NCBI GenBank assembly: GCA_030848705.1
Contig: CM061236.1
Location: 136,825,970-136,889,969, forward strand
Length of the DNA: 64,000 bases
Direction of reading: 5' to 3'
From: Heracleum sosnowskyi
Taxonomy: Eukaryota; Streptophyta; Magnoliopsida; Apiales; Apiaceae
Shown: positions 34,701 through 45,057 of the stretch, piece after piece
Numbering within the stretch: the first letter of the stretch is position 1
Layout: each line of letters begins with the position of its first letter
Translations under genes and position numbers: made by a program
The notes under the pieces: model-generated
The model's input: only the letters and a program-made list of their open reading frames with translations
Database searches by the model: none
What the model was told of the DNA's origin: nothing

Positions 34701-35298
34701 GGTCAAATTTACATTCTCAACCCATTGCCTTACCCAACACAGTGTCCGGCACTAGAAAAAGCATTGTCAAGGTAATTTTCATTTACCCACAATTTCATAG
34801 GAACCTATGATTTCTTGTGTTTGATATTAGAGTTTTTTTTTATTTTATGCAGGGCATTGAAAACTTTTAATTCTGAGACTGGTAGGGGCAACAACATGCC
34901 GGCCAAACCAAAGTTTCTCAGTGTGAGTACTTTTACACTTCGTTCCACTTCATAATTATGGTTAATGGTTTATTTGCCTGATGTGTCATTTTATATTTGA
35001 AACAGGGATCTCCTAAACAGTCTGGTGGTCATGAATGTGGGTACGTTGTAATGCAATACCTGAAAGAGATTATCGAAGATAGAAGATTGACTTTTGCTAC
35101 AGAGGTACACTTTGACGTGTCTTGTTTTTCCATTGGATTGTCTTTGAGTATACATTAATTCTAATAAATAGCACTTTATGATGAATTGTGTTTGGTTGCA
35201 CTTTCCAATGGCTGCCCAAGACTCGATAGTCTTACAAAGAGGCTCAAATTGATGAAGTACGTATTGCGGCTCTGAAATTCATCCAAGAGCACATTTGA
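31759..35298 (+). pseudogene. CACTA second gene with C-terminal C48 (Ulp1-like) protease domain, decayed
   Basis: This is a multi-exon gene. Exon 1 is 31759-32165 with TGA at 31942-31944. Exon 2 is about 32273-32485, with TAG at 32462-32464 inside a Transposase_24-like block (KWRQFKTNLTKKFV). Exon 3 lies near 32586-32680. Further exons follow around 32755-33405 (with TAA codons), 33529-33786, 33973-34251, 34357-34525, 34671-34790, 34854-34920, 35007-35103 and to TGA at 35298. The last exons hold EHWILSIIWEGQIYILNPLP and QSGGHECGYVVMQYLKEI, the His-Trp and Gln-Cys parts of a C48 cysteine protease. The position that normally carries the catalytic Asp reads Asn. Such Ulp1-like domains are known passengers of plant CACTA and other DNA transposons. 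Confidence 0.7.
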
Positions 35299-36192
35299 CT
35301 GTGTCTAGTACTTTTGTCATCGAGGTCTCTTTTATTGTGAAATGTAAAACCTCTGGATGGTTAAAAATTCTTAACAGTTTGGTTTATTTTGTGAATTGAT
35401 GAAGTAATTAGCGTTGCTAGCTTGATGTAGTCACTGGTTTGCTAGCTAGATTGCATGGTGTAGTTGGTTTTGCGAATTTATGTAGTTTGGTGTGTTTGGT
35501 TGGACATATTTTGTCAATGGTAAATTGGTTGTTGGATTTTAATTTGTGCAATTTGATAATTCTGTTTCTGTGTGTAAAAGACAACAGTTAAATAGAATAA
35601 AATTGATTTTAAAAAGTATAAACAATATCACTTTTTCTAAAAAGTACAAACAAAATGTGATGTCTAAATAGACAGAAGGTTTATAGAACAAAACCGATGT
35701 CTAAATATGACTAAATACAACAGTTCAATAACCGAAAACTGGTGTCTAACATACACAATGAAAACGTTTTTTTGTCAAGAAAACGATGTCTAATAAATAC
35801 AATTACATCGCTTTTTTCAACACAATCGATGTCTACAGCTACTAAACACAACAATTTTTCGACCAAAAACTAATGTTAATAAGCATCTTATACATCATTT
35901 TTAAGATAGTGGGTGATGTATACATGGGTAAATAGTAAGTGTGTTATCTATTTTTAATTACATATAATGTTATCACTTTGTCTATAATGTTGTTTTCTCA
36001 AATAATTTAAATAGAAAATGGATGCAGAGACATCAGTAATTTAGCCAAACACCGATGTGTAATATGGGAAAGACATCACCCAGGAACCGATGTCTAACGT
36101 GGACACATTTAACATCACCGACATAGACATCGGTCAGGAAAAACATAAACATCAGTCAAAAACCGATTTCTATTGACGTTTTTCTTGTAATG
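35299..36192. repeat. Subterminal repeat region and right terminus of the CACTA element
   Basis: From about 35640 the units AACCGATGTCTAA and ACATCGGTTTT recur in both directions up to the terminus, where the minus strand starts CATTACAAGAAAAACGTC. No coding is seen. The first part (35299-35600) is 3' flank of the protease gene. Confidence 0.75.
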
Positions 36193-36470
36193 ACATCCGA
36201 GAATGCATTTATCTTTTGAAGTATCAGACCTCCACTAGAATTTACACATTGTTTTTTTCAAATCATTACACACTTTTATGGGGAGTAAAAAGACACTCAT
36301 TGCATAATTTGGTAGCGTCTGTGCTACCGTTTTGATTAAAGTTTCCTTGCCTTCTTTTGACAGTTTCTTCTTGTCCCATCCTTGAAGGCGATCCTGCAGC
36401 TTTTCTTTGATAAAGCCAAAAACAGGTGATTTCTTTCTAGCAATCATGTTAGGCAGACCCAGATAGAGAC
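36193..36470 (-). pseudogene. LINE reverse-transcriptase fragment
   Basis: On the minus strand about 90 codons read YLGLPNMIARKKSP, QDRLQGWDKKKLS and LIKTVAQTLPNYAMSVF, the region just downstream of the RT core in plant L1-type LINEs. An in-frame TAG follows MCKF. The CACTA terminus at 36192 lies directly against it, so the CACTA probably landed in an old LINE copy. Confidence 0.75.
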
Positions 36471-36856
36471 TGTGATGTTATCAATTTCCCATTATGGGTA
36501 TGATTTATTATTAGGTTTTGGACAAATTAAATTTGCATCTATGTACGTTTAGTTGTTTACTGCTCGTTTTATGAAGTTTAGTAAAAACCAAATGAACTAG
36601 TACAGTACAGTGGATATTGTTCCTGTCTTGTTACAAAACAATTCTTTTGAGAAAATAATTGGAAGGGCCTAGAAGCTGTAGCTCTATCTTGTCCTGTATT
36701 GATTCCGCGCGTGCAAATATCCATCTTAATAACGATAAGTTGCAAGTCGACACCATATCTGTCTGAATATATCCATCCCCCACGCTTTCATTTTTACATC
36801 TCTCACACAAAAAACCTACATAGATACACAAACAAAAAAGTTGTAATTGTAAATGC
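36471..36856 (+). other. Upstream region of the AP2/ERF gene
   Basis: The TATA-like AATATATCC near 36766 lies about 90 bp before the ATG and is followed by a CA-rich leader. I see no other feature. Confidence 0.35.
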
Positions 36857-37612
36857 ATGGCTGATCACACTGCAAATCTCCTTAAAAGAGATGACCACCA
36901 AAAGTTGCAAAACTACCCTTCACTGTCACAAGACTTTAAATTTGGATGTTTCCAGCTGCAAATTTTATCGAACACTTTGGAGCCTGTGGAACAAATCATC
37001 AAGCCTCTAGAAAAACACGACTCCCAGGGGCAAGGCCTGCATTCATCACCCATAATCACCACGTCGACCACCTCTTCCACTCGAACGCATCCCCTGTATA
37101 GAGGTATCCGCAGCCGGAATGGGAAATGGGTATCAGAAATACGAGTGCCACGTACAAAAACACGAATATGGTTGGGTACATATCCAACGCCAGAAATGGC
37201 AGCTGCAGCATACGATGCAGCTTCCTTAGTGGTCAAAGGCCCTGACACTTTGCTGAACTTCCCTACTCACATGTATGGAAATTTGCTTCTTCTTTCAACA
37301 GAGCCTCCTACCGCTGCATGGATACGTGTGGTTGCCGCCAATGCAGCTGCTTCTCAGACTGTTCAATCCAAAAATTCGGCATTGCAACTAGACCCACTGC
37401 CTCAGCTGGCACAATATTCCACTAATTATGTTAGTAGTAATAATACTAATGTCCTCGGAACCAAAGAAGAATATGTAGATGAGGAGGAACTGTTTGATAT
37501 GCCTAATTTGCTTATGGCCATGGCTGAGGGAATGCTCATTAGCCCTCCTATGATCACCATCTCCACGCCACCCTCAGATGATTTTGACGAAGAAAGTTTG
37601 TGGAGCTATTGA
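36857..37612 (+). CDS. AP2/ERF transcription factor, DREB type (251 aa)
   Basis: This is a single-exon nuclear DNA-binding regulator. One AP2 domain occupies about residues 78-137 (YRGIRSRNGKWVSEIRVP, then RIWLGTYPTPEMAAAAYDAA and LNFPTH). It binds DRE/GCC-type promoter elements in this family, and the WVSEIR form fits DREB rather than ERF subfamilies. The turn after the first strand is one residue shorter than in the common RNWGKW form. The acidic C-terminus (DEEELFDMPNLL, MAEGML) and final LWSY resemble activation motifs of DREB-type proteins. No stop or frameshift breaks it. I chose the ATG at 36857 because the frame opens there after a leader-like sequence. It is the only intact host-type gene here, squeezed between two CACTA elements. 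The precise orthologue is not determined. Confidence 0.9.
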   Translation: MADHTANLLKRDDHQKLQNYPSLSQDFKFGCFQLQILSNTLEPVEQIIKPLEKHDSQGQGLHSSPIITTSTTSSTRTHPLYRGIRSRNGKWVSEIRVPRTKTRIWLGTYPTPEMAAAAYDAASLVVKGPDTLLNFPTHMYGNLLLLSTEPPTAAWIRVVAANAAASQTVQSKNSALQLDPLPQLAQYSTNYVSSNNTNVLGTKEEYVDEEELFDMPNLLMAMAEGMLISPPMITISTPPSDDFDEESLWSY

Positions 37613-37990
37613 TTATAATCAACTTTCTGTATCAATCAGAACTTACTAATGTTGATAGTGTGCTTCTTTTTTAGTGGCATGGTGACATTAAGCCGGTATC
37701 ATATATATCATTAATCATATTTACTGTGAAAATCCGAAAATGTTTACTTGAAGTTTTAAAGCGTTTGGTTGGACGCATGTTGAGTAAGTGTGTAATATTC
37801 CCGATCCTTTGTAACTATATTGTCTAAGTATGTTCAACATTATTTTTATTTTTGAAGACCACATATTCAAGTGTACTACATTTTTAATCACACGTACAGT
37901 TTGGACAGACGATGGACAGATGATGATGATATCTTTCTTTATAAAAGTTCAGTCTACCACACCATGTGGTTAATCAATCAGAGAATTTCT
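37613..37990. other. 3' flank of the AP2/ERF gene
   Basis: It is AT-rich and holds no further gene. The transcript end presumably lies here, but I see no unambiguous poly(A) signal. Confidence 0.4.
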
Positions 37991-38659
37991 CATAATCTAA
38001 AACAGACGACTCACCCAGGCCCGTTGTCTATTACCCCTAAAAACCGATGACTATTGAGATGCCGTGAGATGGACCTCAGACAATGGTTAAAAAATGTTGT
38101 GTATAAGCACTGACACGACAGTCACCGATTAACAAAGTGTTGTATAATAGCCAGAAAGGACGACAGTTTTCTACCAAAAATTGCGTTGTATAAGGTGATG
38201 AAGACAAGATACGAGTAAATATAAATTGTTGTATAATAGCTAGAAACAACAACAGTTTATGTATTAATCGATTTAAATACCGTTCTAGGAAGCATTTTAT
38301 ACAACAGTTTTTGTTTTCCAAATTGTTGTCTTTCTTACTCTCAGATGACGGTTTATTCTTTTTCATCTCATGTATGTAATTCCTTCATACAATGATTTAG
38401 TTTTTACAAGTCATTGTCGTATTTTTAACACACAACACTTTTATAAAGCTTGGTTGTTGTAAGATATTATTTATAACAACTCTTCTTATAAATGCCCTCA
38501 TGGTCTAAAAATAGGCTAGACAATGGTTTTATATACGCAAAAAGGAACAACTATATATCATTACAATCAATATTTGTTATTACAACGAACTAAAATTCAC
38601 TACTACAACCAATATTCATCATCAACCAACTAGAGTTCAACCAGCTAATATGAAACACA

Positions 38660-39770
38660 TTAAAATTTTTCGAACCTAACTCCTCTATGGACTTGTAGAA
38701 GACCTCGGTCTTCTGGTGAAATGCTTTATCAAAATCGGATGGCTTGACCTGTACCAGCCTGCAATCTTTTGCATAACCGGCTAGCTGGTTCTTCTAGTTC
38801 AAAGTCTGTGCTGATGCTTCTCTTTCACTACGGAATATGATGGCCGGCAACAAGAGTGCATGTCTGGAGAATTAATAATCCATCATCATGGTTCAACAAG
38901 TGCAATTCTGCATATCTCATACTGGAATAATAAATTTCTGAGACACCTCACCTGCAGGCACTAAAGATCAGAAGTTGCAGTTGGCACATAATTGCCATCA
39001 TCACCCTCGGTAGTAAACAGCAGAAGCAATTGATTGACATACACATCCCATATCGTCTCATTTATATTGATGGCAGCAGCAATAGGATGCAAAATCTATA
39101 AGAAAACAAATAATCAGAAAGGAATATAATCCTAACTCATTTTTTGTATTTTAATTTCTTGTTTGTTTAGAACTTCTGCTTCTATTCAAATGCAAATTAA
39201 CATCAGGATCTATTTTACGTGGTTCTGAGCTGCATACGCACCTGTGGATGATTGCACTGTGGCAGCACTGATGATGGCAAATTATCTGGGAAGAAAGGAT
39301 GTTATTCTGGACATCCGTATCTGCCAACCTACAACATTTACAGAAAATTAAGAATAGGTGTTATCAAAATTAATAGTAAAATCAAATTCCAGTATATGCA
39401 GTGTACAGTATAATGAATTTCTCAGTTGACTTTACCTAAAAACTAATTTGTTGAATAGAATGAAGACCTAACTACTTGTGGGACTCGATATCTATCCAAC
39501 AAAGACGGAGATGTTAGACCTACCATATCAATATTTTAACAAATCAGATGAACTACTTTCCATCAGAAAGCTAAGTAAAACTTTTCAATATTAAGTTATC
39601 CATGTCTTTAAACCTATCAAAGAAAAAAGTTATCCGTGTCTTTGATATACCATCTATATATGACAAATGATCCAAAAAAGCTTCTCACGGTGTATCACTC
39701 AGTTGTGCAAGTAAAGGTGGCAAATCCCAAATTGTAACAATACCATTCTGTTTCTCTACAGCTATAAACT
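38660..39770 (-). pseudogene. Possible captured host-gene fragments in the CACTA element
   Basis: On the minus strand several short stretches look exon-like: 39712-39790 reads IAVEKQNGIVTIWDLPPLLA, reminiscent of a WD-repeat, 38975-39100 reads AAAININETIWDVYVNQLLL, and 38690-38770 reads DFDKAFHQKTEVFYKSIEEL. Stops separate them. CACTA elements often carry such pieces. I cannot name the source gene, and part of this could be chance. Confidence 0.3.
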
Positions 39771-40434
39771 ACAAAATAAAATTGAACTTAGCAAAACAAG
39801 AAGGCCTAGTAAAACCACAATATTATTACAAAAAACAGTAAATATAAGATGGAGATAAAATGAGAAAGAACTGTTACTTTGTCTTTGAGGTTAAGTAACT
39901 GGAGTTGTGTAAATTGGGTTTGGAGCCATTGATCAGATACATGAACACCCGTAAAGCTAGACATGTTTGTGTGTGTATATCACAATTGCACACCAGCAAG
40001 AAACCTGCAAAATAAACAACAGAGGGATTTAATGGTATAGGCCACAGCAAAGTAATTAAATTAAAAAACAAAAGTGTTATTACATTAAAACTTTAATTTC
40101 TAAAAATTATGCAGAAACCAATTCTAGTACGAGTCGTGTTCATGATAAACAACACAAGTTTAATGGTAGCCATTAAGGACAATGACAAACAAATATTCAA
40201 ATGATGTGGTAAAAGAAAAACCAAAAAAGCAATCACGTTAGGATTTATAGACAAATCAGACAGAAAATAGATACAGATGGAAGCCAGACACCAGATCTCA
40301 GACATAGATCAAAAGAAAGTTGTGTTTATTTACAAAATTCCAGAAATAATTTTGTTGAAAAAGAAGTAAACAGAAAACAAAACATTGAAACAGAAAGCTT
40401 GTTGATTAACATATACCTCTTCTAGCTTCAGGGG

Positions 40435-42085
40435 CAACTTACAACACTTTGTTAAACAAAAACCATTGTCTTATACTTTTATAAAATAATCGAATAAACA
40501 AAACATACGTGAGTCCCGACTCGCATTTATAAAATTAATATAAGACAACTTATTGACGACTTTATAATTAAATTATGTCATACTAATATGTAAAATGTGT
40601 TATTTGAATATGAAAACATTATTGTTAATAGTATTGGTATGTCACTTATTCGCTAATAGTATAGTTATTATATAATGTTCGTTTAACTTCGGAATTAGTA
40701 ATGTTATAATTATTAACATTTTCCTAGCTAGGTAATATTTCCTTGTAAACAAATATCAAGGATCGTAAATCATACAATATATGATGTCCATATCTACAAC
40801 GCGCGTGTATAACAAAATATCTGAAGTATGATCGTATTCTATCTATCAATGATATTATTATTATCATTAACCTTCATTTAAGTGTTTTTATATATTTAAC
40901 AATTTTTTATACTAAATATCCAAATAAGAGATTTATACAATAACATTGTATGAAGTGTGTAACACTTATGTATGTATTAAGGGCAACAAATAAAGTATTT
41001 TTTTTTTAAAATCAACGCTTTTGATATAGATAACGGTTTAGCTAAACAAAACGTTGTAACGTAAATAATCACGCAAGGATTTTATAAAACGAAACCATTG
41101 TCTATATCATACCACGGTTTAACAACATAAACAATTGTTACAGAGATTATTAAACAACGAACGGATCAAAACGAAAACCCTTGTGTATATTATACAACGT
41201 TTTTTGGACCAAAACCATTGTTACGTCTTACAACTTACAACACTTTGTTAAACAAAAACCATTGTCTTATACTTTTATAAAATAATCGAATAAACAAAAC
41301 ATACGTGAGTCCCAACTCGCATATATAAAATTAATATAAGACAACTTAATGACGACTTTATAATTAAATTATGTCATACTAATATGTAAAATGTGTTATT
41401 TGAATATGAAAACATTATTGTTAATAGTATTGGTATGTCACTTATTCGCTAATAGTATAGTTATTATATAATGTTCGTTTAACTTCGGAATTAGTAATGT
41501 TATAATTATTAACATTTTCCTAACTAGCTAATATTTCCTTGTAAACAAATATCAAGGATCGTAAATCATACAATATATGATGTTCACATCTACAACGTGT
41601 ATAACAAAATATCTGAAGTATGATCGTATTCTATCTATCAATGATATTATTATTATCATTAACCTTTATTTAAGTGTTTTTATATATTTAACAATTTTTT
41701 ATACTAAATATCCAAATAAGAGATTTATATAATAATATTGTATGAAGTGTGTAACACTTATGTATGTATTAAGGGCAACAAATAAAGTATTTTTTTTAAA
41801 AATCAACGCTTTTCATATAGACAACGGTTTAGCTAAACAAAACGTTGTAACGTAAATAATCACGCAAGGATTTTATAAAACGAAACCATTGTCTATATCA
41901 TACCACGGTTTAACAACATAAACAATTGTTACAGAGATTATTCAACAACGAACGGATGAAAACGAAAACCCTTGTGTATATTATACAAATATACAACGGG
42001 ATTTTGGAACAAAACCATTGTTAATTCTTACAACTTACAACACTTTGTTAAACAAAAACCATTGTTTTATACTTTTATAAATTGA
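40435..42085. repeat. Tandem duplication, unit about 796-800 bp, inside the CACTA element
   Basis: Unit 1 is about 40435-41230 and unit 2 is 41231-42030. A short third start at 42031-42085 repeats CAACTTACAACACTTTG. The units differ by few substitutions and small indels (for example an ACGCGCGTG/ACGTG difference near 40800/41595), so the duplication is fairly recent. Confidence 0.9.
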
Positions 42086-42577
42086 ATAAATAAATCAAAG
42101 TTAGTCAACATCCTAATATATAAAAATTATTATCCAATAATTTACTCACAATTTTATAATAAAATTATATCAAATTTACACAACGGTTTTTTTGCAACAT
42201 TGTCTTACGTTTATTCACACAATACGACTAAGACAACCGTTGTCTCAATCCAACAACGGTTAAATTAAAACATTATCTTAATATTATTTAGACAAGAGTT
42301 AAAAAACTGTTGTCTAAACCCATTCATTTGCGTCGTCTATATCCACTATTTTTCACTTTCTTAGACAACGGTTCATAAACCGTTGTAATGTAGTGGATTA
42401 GACAATACTTTTTCGAGCCAAAAAATAACCTGTCGTCTGTTAATTTTAGGCAACACTTTTTCGGCCGTCCGTTGTCTGAAAGGTGTCGTCTGATTCAGTT
42501 TTTCTTGTAGTGAAAGCGAGTATTTTAAATTCAACCAATCAGAATTCACCAAAACATTTCCTTTTATATATTTTTAA

Positions 42578-42742
42578 CTAGGATGTTAACTAAGTTGGGT
42601 TAGTCATTAACTACTGTTTTCTATATATGGTAGTTAATATATTTACCAAATAAAAAGATTGTTGATTGATGGTGTCGACAATTATGAGCATTACCATATG
42701 TAACGATAGATTGTGTACTTTGAAATTTCGAAATAACAATAG

Positions 42743-42799
<57 letters not shown>

Positions 42800-43178
42800 T
42801 TAATAATAATAATAATAATAATAATAATGTACAATATTTTTGCGTTGTACATCGTAAAAAAAATATCTTTTTTTTTCAAACCAAATTTTTGTAAATATTT
42901 TTGAAAGATAGCATTTTTGGTAAATGCTCTAATATGAATAAAATTCAAATTAATATATGTGTTACTAAGCAAATCGGTTAATTTATTAGATTGATTAAAA
43001 ATATAATTGAATTGTATTTGTATCCAAGAAATGACAACTATTTAATTTTACAATATCCTGCATATCTTACAAGATCTTTTTCGGTTATACATGATTTTAA
43101 ATTGATTTATATTTATCAAAAAAATAAAAAAGATCCGGTAAGATATTTCTCAATGATAATTGATTTTAGATTGATTTA
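42578..43178. repeat. Tandem duplication copy 1 (601 bp)
   Basis: It starts CTAGGATGTTAACTAAG. It holds an (ATA)n microsatellite at about 42746-42829 and no MITE. It aligns with 43179 onwards. Confidence 0.85.
42746..42829. repeat. (TAA)n microsatellite in copy 1
   Basis: An AT-only trinucleotide run with one interruption (ATTTAATAA). Long Ile or Tyr frames across it are artefacts. Confidence 0.9.
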
Positions 43179-43210
43179 CTAGGATGTTAACTAAGTTGGG
43201 TTAGTCATTA

Positions 43211-43581
43211 GAGCATCTCCAACGGTGTTGGCTAAAATCGTTAGCTAAAATAATATAAAATGCTGATTATGTAAAATTTGCTGAACCTGTAAGATATTGT
43301 GTTCCAATGGAGTTGGCTATATTTTAAAAATAGAATGTTATTATTAGTTCAAGTTGTTAAAAATAGAATATATGATTTGAATATGGTAATAATTGATGTG
43401 GAGTTTTACTACAGGTCCATAGAGGTTCGACAAAAATAGCCAACATGGAGAGGTTGGCTAAAATTTTAGCTAACAGCTTTATCCCATTGGAGCGGATTTT
43501 TTTTACACATTATCTATTTTTTTTATTTATGGCAATCCACCTATAATTTTAGCTAAGGGTTCTCCACCATTGGAGATGCTC
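43211..43581. mobile_element. MITE, PIF/Harbinger (Tourist-like), 371 bp
   Basis: The terminal inverted repeats GAGCATCTCCAACGG and CCATTGGAGATGCTC are flanked by TTA at 43208-43210 and 43582-43584. Copy 1 of the tandem duplication keeps the empty site GTCATTAACTACTG, which confirms both the boundaries and the 3-bp duplication. Confidence 0.9.
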
Positions 43582-43720
43582 TTAACTACTGTTTTCTATA
43601 TATGGTAGTTAATATATTTATCAAATAAAAAGATTGTTGATTTATGGTGTCGACAATTATGAGCATTACCATATATAACGATAGATTGTGTACTTTGAAA
43701 TTTAGAAATAACAATAGTAT

Positions 43721-43727
43721 AATAATA

Positions 43728-43816
<89 letters not shown>

Positions 43817-43817
43817 C
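43721..43817. repeat. (TAA)n microsatellite in copy 2
   Basis: A longer version of the tract at 42746-42829. It produces spurious frames of poly-Ile or poly-Tyr. Confidence 0.92.
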
Positions 43818-44328
43818 ATGTACAATATTTTTGACTTGTACATCGTAAAAAAAATATCTTTTCGTTTCAAACCAAATTTTCATAAATATTTTTGAAAGAT
43901 AGTATTTTTGGTAAATGCTCTAAAATGAATAAAATTCAAATTAATATATGTGCTACTAATCAAATCGTTTAATTGATTAGATTGATTAAAAATATAATTG
44001 AATTGTATTTGCATCCAAGAAATGACAACTATTTAATTTTACAATATCATGCATATCTTACAAGATCTTTTTCAGTTATACATGATTTTAGATTGATTTA
44101 TGTTTATCAAAAAAAATAAAAAAGATCCGGTAAGATATTTCTCAATGATAATTGATTTTAGATTGATTTATGTTTATCAAAAAATAAAAAATATCTGGTA
44201 AGATATTTCTCAATGATAATTGATTTGAGACTGATTTATAGTTATCAAAAAATTAAAACGCAATATATTTTTTAATGATAATTGATATTTGATTAATTAA
44301 GATCTTCCAAAATATATGTATTTATACC

Positions 44329-44336
44329 TATAAATA
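44329..44336 (+). promoter_or_regulatory. TATA box of the RPA1-like gene
   Basis: TATAAATA lies 63 bp before the ATG at 44399, with a short leader between. This suggests that the locus carries its own promoter. Confidence 0.55.
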
Positions 44337-44398
44337 GATCTACGTGTATTATTTATAAAAATCACTGGTCTAACCCAAACATCATCTCTACGTTCAAA

Positions 44399-45042
44399 AT
44401 GCAAGGAGCTCGCTTTAATCGTATTGCTTCCTTGACATGTGACAAGACAAACTGGCGAATCAAAGTACGCTTGACTAGGATGTGGCCTGGAATCAATAGC
44501 ACTACGGGTGAGTTCAAAGCGATCAATCTAATCTTACTTGACTCTGACGTAAGTACTCTTTTTACTCATACACAAATTTAGTGACACACATAAAAAAGAT
44601 AGATTCACGAAACTTTGTTCAATATAATTAATTGTGTTTGTCAAATGCAGAAAACTCACATTCATGCGTACGCTGGACCTGAATTTTGTAACAGGCAAGA
44701 TTCAGAACCTTTAGAAGGACGTCTTTATGAAATTTCAAATTTCAATGTTGCGAACTCAAAGCTTAACCATTCTCCTGTTAGCAACAAGAAGTGTATATTT
44801 TTTCAAAAATATACTCAGATGGAACCAATAACGATTGAGGATGAGATGATACCACGTCACAAGTTTGAATTGATCTCTCTTGGATGTTTACATGCAAGAG
44901 TTGGTGAATCCAAAGTTCTTACCGGTATGCACATTTTTTATTGACAAAACCTATATCTATATTGCTATTAATTCTAATATATCTCTAATCTTACTACAAT
45001 GCAGATGTTATTGGAGTATTAACATCTTCATATAATTGCTGA
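44399..45042 (+). CDS. RPA1/DUF223-like protein, short copy (about 153 aa)
   Basis: The product resembles the OB-fold part of replication protein A large-subunit-like proteins, which bind single-stranded DNA. Exons are 44399-44548, 44651-44924 and 45005-45042, with GTAAGT, GTATGC and CAG signals, phases 0 and 1, stop TGA at 45040-45042. The seen sequence WRIKVRLTRMWP, INLILLDSD, HIHAYAG, EGRLYEISNF and IPRHKFELI follows the DUF223 pattern. It ends early: the neighbour continues for three more exons. Plant Helitrons often encode or carry RPA-like proteins, and a Helitron end lies 1.6 kb downstream. Whether it is expressed is unknown. Confidence 0.6.
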
Positions 45043-45057
45043 TTTACATAAGAAGAT

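Larger units (their letters stand above)
19091..36192 (+). mobile_element. Decayed CACTA (En/Spm-like) transposon, left end lost
   Basis: The C-terminal part of a TNP2-type transposase (19091-31424, interrupted) is followed by a second gene with a C48-like protease domain (31759-35298). A subterminal repeat region follows, and the terminus at 36192 reads CATTACAAGAAAAACGTC on the minus strand, one base from the canonical CACTACAAGAAAA. Element C sits inside it with a perfect ATGAC target duplication, so 20063 and 31383 were once adjacent. The copia LTR at 19090 removed or separated the 5' half. Several nonsense and frameshift changes show it is inactive. Confidence 0.8.
37991..42512. mobile_element. 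Non-autonomous CACTA transposon (about 4.5 kb)
   Basis: The right terminus at 42512 reads CACTACAAGAAAAACTGAAT on the minus strand, followed by CAGACGACACC. The left terminus is degenerate: CATAATCTAAAA, then CAGACGACTCACC from 37991. Subterminal repeats (ACAACGGTTTT, AAACCATTGTC and complements) fill both flanks. No transposase is present. A convincing 3-bp target duplication is not visible, so the left edge is approximate. Confidence 0.6.
43179..44166. repeat. Tandem duplication copy 2, with MITE
   Basis: It is the same unit as 42578-43178, enlarged by the 371-bp MITE and a longer (ATA)n tract. Beyond it, a short unit with TCAATGATAATTGAT is repeated about three times to 44250. Confidence 0.8.

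Noticed and set aside
43586..43895. Long poly-Ile and poly-Tyr frames of 83-95 codons
   Set aside because: They are translations of the (TAA)n microsatellite in several frames, with no gene-like flanks.
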